NCBI GenBank assembly: GCA_045596385.1
Contig: JAZOCC010000007.1
Location: forward strand, 162,186 to 226,185
Length of the DNA: 64,000 nt
Direction of reading: 5' to 3'
From: SIG307 sp045596385
GTDB lineage: Bacteria > Bacillota > Clostridia > Lachnospirales > Lachnospiraceae
A program made the translations under genes and the position numbers. Shown in pieces: positions 60,531 through 64,000 of the stretch (position 1 is the stretch's first letter; every line of letters starts with the position of its first letter). The notes under the pieces were generated by a model, which did no database searches, had not been told where the DNA came from, and saw only the letters and a list, made by a program, of their open reading frames with translations.

Positions 60531-60788
60531 ATGGGCTTGTTTCATAAGTTTTCCAAGAAACATATTCATCTGGAAATGATAATTTCACGGATGGAGTCCA
60601 ATAAGGAAAACAACTACAAGGATGCGGCACAACAGGATTTTACGGAACTGGTGGACTGTTATGAAAAGTTGTCTGAGGCGGGCAGTCTTTCCGAACGGCA
60701 AAAGAAGTACTATGATGGGAGGATTTCTGCGTATCGGGAGGAGTTAAAGGGGTATACCCACAAGGATCAGAAACCGTTTTGGACGTAA
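60531..60788 (+). CDS. hypothetical protein, 85 residues
   Basis: A small, highly charged, helical protein (FSKKHIHLEMIISRMESN, QDFTELVDCYEKLSEAGSL) without signal peptide or membrane helix. AAAGGAG lies 11 bases upstream of the ATG. It follows the AAC(3)-like gene closely and is probably cotranscribed. Family not recognised. Confidence 0.65.
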   Translation: MGLFHKFSKKHIHLEMIISRMESNKENNYKDAAQQDFTELVDCYEKLSEAGSLSERQKKYYDGRISAYREELKGYTHKDQKPFWT

Positions 60789-60829
60789 TTGTTTTCGGAT
60801 ATTAAAGAAGGATAATATGGTGAATGTAC

Positions 60830-60858
60830 TTGCTATTTTCTGAGAAAAGTGGTAAAAT
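60830..60858 (+). promoter_or_regulatory. promoter before the small membrane protein gene
   Basis: TTGCTA (60830-60835), 17-base spacer, TAAAAT (60853-60858), 28 bases before the start codon. Confidence 0.65.
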
Positions 60859-60886
60859 ATCAGAAAAGAGTGAAAAGAGGAATGCC

Positions 60887-61300
60887 ATGGGAGAACGTTT
60901 GAAGAAGTACCTGAGGAAAACCGAAGAATTGGTAAAACACCTGGAGCAGGAAGCGGAAAAGGATGTAACGGATTCTTCTTTGATGCAAAAAGGTTCCGAT
61001 GACAGGGAATTGTTGCGGCAACGTGTGGAGCAAGAGAAGGCTGAGCTTCTGGTACAAATCGGATTTTTCCAACACGAGCGTCTGATTCACTTGATTGTTA
61101 CGGTGTTGTTTGCACTGATGACAATACTTGTTTTTTTTCTGGCTGTGACGAGTTTTTCGTTATGGACCGGTGTGTTACTGTTGTTACTGATGGCGCTTTT
61201 GATTCCGTATATCAGGCACTATTGGCTGCTGGAAAACGGGACACAGAAGCTATATCAATATTATGACAAACTGGAGGAATTGTATCATGGAAAAGACTAA
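60887..61300 (+). CDS. hypothetical small membrane protein
   Basis: A 137-residue protein with an N-terminal charged helix (RLKKYLRKTEELVKHLEQEA), two membrane helices (about 67-85 and 90-108) forming a hairpin, and a C-terminal cytoplasmic tail (LENGTQKLYQYYDKLEELY). AAGAGGAATGCC precedes the ATG at 60887; the earlier in-frame start at 60824 overlaps the promoter. Its last 14 bases overlap the start of the deacetylase gene, suggesting coupled translation and a shared role at the cell envelope. Family not recognised. Confidence 0.72.
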   Translation: MGERLKKYLRKTEELVKHLEQEAEKDVTDSSLMQKGSDDRELLRQRVEQEKAELLVQIGFFQHERLIHLIVTVLFALMTILVFFLAVTSFSLWTGVLLLLLMALLIPYIRHYWLLENGTQKLYQYYDKLEELYHGKD

Positions 61301-61919
61301 GTTAGTAGCGTTTACCTTTGACGACGGCCCGCTTCCTTATGCCGAGGATAGTACCGCAATGCGGATTTTAAAGACCTACGAGAAGTACGGTCAGACAGCA
61401 ACCTTCTTTTATTGGGGGGAAAGAATCAACGATGCCAGTGCACCGGAAATGAAGTTTGCCCGGAGCATCGGATGTGAGGCGGGAAATCATACCTTTACCC
61501 ACTGTAATATGACGGAAAAGACAGTGGAGGAAATGAAGGATGAACTGAAAAAGACTGCGGATGCAATAGAAAAGGTATTAGGGGCAGCACCGAAGTTGAT
61601 GCGCCTGCCGTTTCTTTCGGCAAACGATACCGTAACGGCAACGGTGGATTATCCGATGATTAATTGCAGTGCGGACAGTAGGGACTGGGATAATGCATCC
61701 ACGGAAGAGATTATTCAGAGAATTATGGATGTAGAAGCTGCGGGAGAATTGGAAAATGCGATCATACTTATGCATGAACCGTATGCAACCACGGCGGCGG
61801 CAGTGGAGTACCTGCTTCCGACCTTGATTGAAAAAGGTTATCGCTTTGTGTCGGTATCCGAGCTTGCGAAACAGAACGGAATCGAGCTGGAGAAGCATAA
61901 GATTTACAGTAAGATGTAG
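61287..61919 (+). CDS. polysaccharide deacetylase (CE4)
   Basis: A 210-residue NodB-homology enzyme without signal peptide. Motif 1 TFDDGP supplies the catalytic base and a metal aspartate; motif 2 NHTFTH gives the metal histidines; RLPF and DSRDWDNAS are later motifs; IILMHEP holds the C-terminal histidine. Relatives remove acetyl groups from peptidoglycan GlcNAc, chitin oligomers or xylan. The lack of an export signal points to a cytoplasmic substrate, such as imported acetylated xylo-oligosaccharides, but that is inference. It overlaps the upstream membrane protein gene, whose GGAGG serves as its binding site. Confidence 0.9.
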   Translation: MEKTKLVAFTFDDGPLPYAEDSTAMRILKTYEKYGQTATFFYWGERINDASAPEMKFARSIGCEAGNHTFTHCNMTEKTVEEMKDELKKTADAIEKVLGAAPKLMRLPFLSANDTVTATVDYPMINCSADSRDWDNASTEEIIQRIMDVEAAGELENAIILMHEPYATTAAAVEYLLPTLIEKGYRFVSVSELAKQNGIELEKHKIYSKM

Positions 61920-61935
61920 TAATAAAAGAGATACG

Positions 61936-61972
61936 GGCGGAACAGCATAGGTTGTTCCGCCTTATTTTTTTA
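61936..61972 (+). terminator. terminator of the deacetylase gene
   Basis: GGCGGAAC (61936-61943) and GTTCCGCC (61954-61961), followed by TTATTTTTTT. Confidence 0.9.
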
Positions 61973-61988
61973 CTCTTTTACCAAAGTG

Positions 61989-62021
61989 AAACAGCCTCCG
62001 GGGGTTTGACCGGAGGCTGTT
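61989..62021 (-). terminator. terminator of the GH94 gene
   Basis: AACAGCCTCCGG and CCGGAGGCTGTT form a 12-bp stem with a 9-base loop, placed 63 bases beyond the GH94 stop on the minus strand. The downstream minus-strand bases are only moderately T-rich. Confidence 0.65.
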
Positions 62022-62083
62022 TGCGAGAAAGAAAGGAATGAATAAACAAAAAATTGATATAAGCGTAATTAGTGTGGACTGTA

Positions 62084-63822
62084 TTAGCCCATGGTTACGG
62101 TAACATTGTACTCGGTCTTGCCCTTCACATACGGGATAACACAACCGTCTACCTGTACACCGTCTACAGTAAGGGAAACAACACCCTTTTCTACATTCTG
62201 CGGGTTCTTTACGGTAATATTGTAAACACCCTCACGGAATGCTCTGGTTAAAGTGAAATCACCGAAGCCCTTCGGTACACACGGATTAATGGAAAGTCCG
62301 TTGTGGGTCGGGTAAACACCTAAAATGTATTGAGAGATGTTTACGAAGGTCCATGCTGCGGTTCCGGTCAGCCAGCTGTTCTTTGCCTCGCCGTGGAATT
62401 TTGCGTCGCGGCCTGCTACCATCTGGGAATATACATACGGCTCGGTACGATGAATCTCACTGATTTCTTCTACGTAAGCCGGACAAGTCTTCTGATAAAT
62501 TTCGAATGCACGATCACCTCTGCCGATGACAGTCTCCGCAATGGATACCCACGGATTGTTGTGGCAGAAGATACCTGCGTTTTCTTTGTATCCCGGCGGG
62601 TAGGAGGTGATTTCGCCAAGCTCTAAGTGATACTTGGTATAAGCCGGCTGTAAAATCATTACGCCGTACTTGGTATCGAGGCGCTCCTTTACGGAATCCA
62701 ATGCCTTCTTTGCAAGACCTTCCTCTACACCGACACCTGCAAGAACACAGAAGCCCTGCGGCTCGATGAAAATCTGACCTTCTTCACATTCCTTGGAACC
62801 TACCTTGTTACTGTAAGCATCGTAAGCACGAACGAACCATTCGCCGTCCCAGCCATCTTTTAAGATGGCATCATACATTACCGCAACTTCCTTGCGTGCA
62901 CGCGCTGCCTCTGCGGCATCACCCAGAAGCTCTGCGAGCTGTGCGTATTCTTCGCCGTACTTTACAAACATACCTGCGATGAATACGGACTCCGCTACCG
63001 GACCTTCACTCGGACCGAAGGTCTGGAAGGACTCACCCGGGTGCTCGGAGAAGCAGTTTAAGTTGAGGCAGTCGTTCCAGTCTGCACGACCGATTAACGG
63101 TAAGTTGTGCGGACCTTTGTGATTGATAATATAGTCTAAGGAACGCTTTAAGTGCTCCATTAAGGACGTTGCCACGGACATATCGTTGTCGTACGGTACG
63201 GTCTCATTTAAGATGGAGATATCGCCGGTCTCTCTGACATATGCGGAGGTACCTGCAATGAGCCATAACGGGTCGTCGTTGAAACCGCTGCCGATATCGG
63301 CGTTACCCTTCTTGGTAAGCGGCTGGTACTGATGGTATGCGCTACCGTCCTGGAACTGGGTGGAAGCGATATCAATGATACGCTCTCTTGCACGGTCCGG
63401 AATCAAGTGTACAAAACCGAGGAGGTCCTGACAGGAGTCACGGAAGCCCATACCACGGCCGATACCGGATTCGTAATAAGAAGCGGAACGGGACATATTA
63501 AAGGTAACCATACACTGATACTGGTTCCAGATGTTAACCATACGGTTTACCTTGTCATCATTGGATGCAACGGTGTAACGGGAAAGAAGCTCTTCCCAGT
63601 AAGCCTTGAGTTCTGCTAAAGCAGCGTCTACATCTGCGTCTGTCTGGTACTTAGCAAGAAGTTCCTCTGCAGGCTTCTTGTTGATAACGTTGTGGGATTC
63701 CCACTTTTCTTCCTGCGGATTTTCGATATAAGCGAGAACGAAAACAAAAGTCTTTGTTTCGCCTGGCTGTAATGTTACATTAATCTGGTGGGAAGCGATT
63801 GGGGACCAGCCGCTGGCAACGG
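62084..63822 (-). CDS. GH94 cellobiose/cellodextrin phosphorylase, partial
   Basis: The C-terminal roughly 580 residues of a GH94 glycoside phosphorylase, which splits beta-1,4-glucans with phosphate to give glucose 1-phosphate. Visible are YESGIGRGMGFRDSCQDLLG, the catalytic aspartate region FNDDPLWL, RADWNDCLNL, and the C-terminal KNSWLTGTAAWTF with phosphate-binding residues, followed by the jelly-roll tail. The reading frame is open upstream of the internal Met at 63541, through an N-terminal segment with VFVLAYIENPQEEKWE, up to 63822. Beyond that point the sequence is adapter, so the missing N-terminus is an assembly defect and not a biological truncation. Intracellular, no secretion signal visible. 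Confidence 0.93.
63729..63822. repeat. 94-base segment duplicated at the window end
   Basis: This stretch of the GH94 gene is repeated exactly at 63907-64000, with the adapter block between. The equal length of both copies shows that they are one library insert read twice, not a tandem duplication in the genome. Confidence 0.95.
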
Positions 63823-63906
63823 AAGTCGGATCGTAGCCATGTCGTTCTGTGAGCCAAGGAGTTGGCTAAGACATTTGTCTTCCTAAGACCGCTTGGCCTC
63901 CGACTT
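63823..63906. other. MGI/BGI (DNBSEQ) sequencing adapter contamination
   Basis: 63823-63864 begins AAGTCGGATCGTAGCCATGT and matches the 42-base MGI reverse adapter as I know it. 63865-63874 is a 10-base stretch at the barcode position. 63875-63906 is the reverse complement of the 32-base forward adapter (ending GCTTGGCCTCCGACTT). This is the adapter junction of a DNA nanoball library, not bacterial DNA. Confidence 0.97.
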
Positions 63907-64000
63907 TAAGCGAGAACGAAAACAAAAGTCTTTGTTTCGCCTGGCTGTAATGTTACATTAATCTGGTGGGAAGCGATTGGGGACCAGCCGCTGGCAACGG
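63907..64000. repeat. artefactual second copy of the 94-base insert
   Basis: Identical to 63729-63822. It follows the adapter block directly and runs to the last base, as expected from rolling-circle read-through of a short library fragment. Confidence 0.95.

Noticed and set aside
63823..63850. Extension of the GH94 reading frame upstream of 63822 (peptide GYDPTS and an in-frame TAG further on)
   Set aside because: The bases are adapter sequence, so neither the extra residues nor the stop codon are real.
63729..64000. Tandem duplication or CRISPR-like direct repeat at the window end
   Set aside because: Both copies are exactly 94 bases and flank adapters with a barcode-length gap, which identifies a library artefact.

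Overview
The window reads as a piece of a Gram-positive, spore-forming, plant-fibre-degrading clostridium, most likely a member of the Lachnospiraceae. The clues are the rpmE-yqhQ-prmC-prfA order, a T-box-controlled cysE-cysS-mrnC-rlmB-sigH block (the sporulation sigma-H neighbourhood of Firmicutes), AGGAGG-type ribosome binding sites, and three GH10 xylanases plus GH43 and GH94 enzymes. The genus cannot be fixed from the sequence. No rRNA, tRNA, CRISPR array, transposase or phage gene was seen.

Layout. 1-4890: end of a sensor kinase, then rpmE, yqhQ-like, prmC and prfA. 4891-5366: non-coding, with two copies of an 84-bp hairpin-rich repeat. 5367-8949: tandem secreted GH10 xylanase lipoproteins and a GH43-like enzyme. 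9023-15681: GreA-like factor, degV, glyA, and an SPFH protein with two zinc-ribbon membrane proteins. 15723-16542 (minus): thiT behind a TPP riboswitch. 16692-22274: TPR-amidase lipoprotein, a TruA-like protein with an altered catalytic residue, then pyrC, an HTH-orotate phosphoribosyltransferase fusion, and pyrF. 22344-29590: Fic protein, ECF sigma/anti-sigma pair, DUF4143 ATPase, a sigma factor with a long C-terminal extension, DedA, two unknowns. 29881-30930: cytoplasmic GH10 xylanase. 30990-36388: Cys T-box, cysE, cysS, mrnC, rlmB, sigH, trmL. 36469-46084: mutS2, a two-component system followed by a protease-dead HtrA-like protein, yhaM, galE, rlmD-like gene. 46251-49733: HTH-Fic protein and unknowns. 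49859-54112: sigma/anti-sigma pair followed by a small Cys/His-rich peptide with a lasso-peptide-like leader and an asparagine-synthetase-like protein without the glutaminase cysteine. 54266-61919: EAL protein, two lipoproteins, AAC(3)-like protein, two small unknowns, polysaccharide deacetylase. 62084-63822 (minus): partial GH94 phosphorylase.

How it fits together: secreted and cytoplasmic GH10 enzymes, GH43 and GH94 form a xylan/cello-oligosaccharide pathway scattered over three loci. Cysteine synthesis and charging are coupled through one T-box. The main leads are the HTH-OPRT fusion between pyrC and pyrF, the two-gene lasso-like RiPP locus, and a structured repeat found upstream of both cysE and the asparagine-synthetase-like gene, whose stems differ by compensating base changes.

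Quality warning: bases 63823-63906 match MGI/BGI DNBSEQ adapter sequence, flanked by a duplicated 94-base insert. The right end of the window is therefore an assembly artefact, and real genomic sequence appears to end at about 63822.
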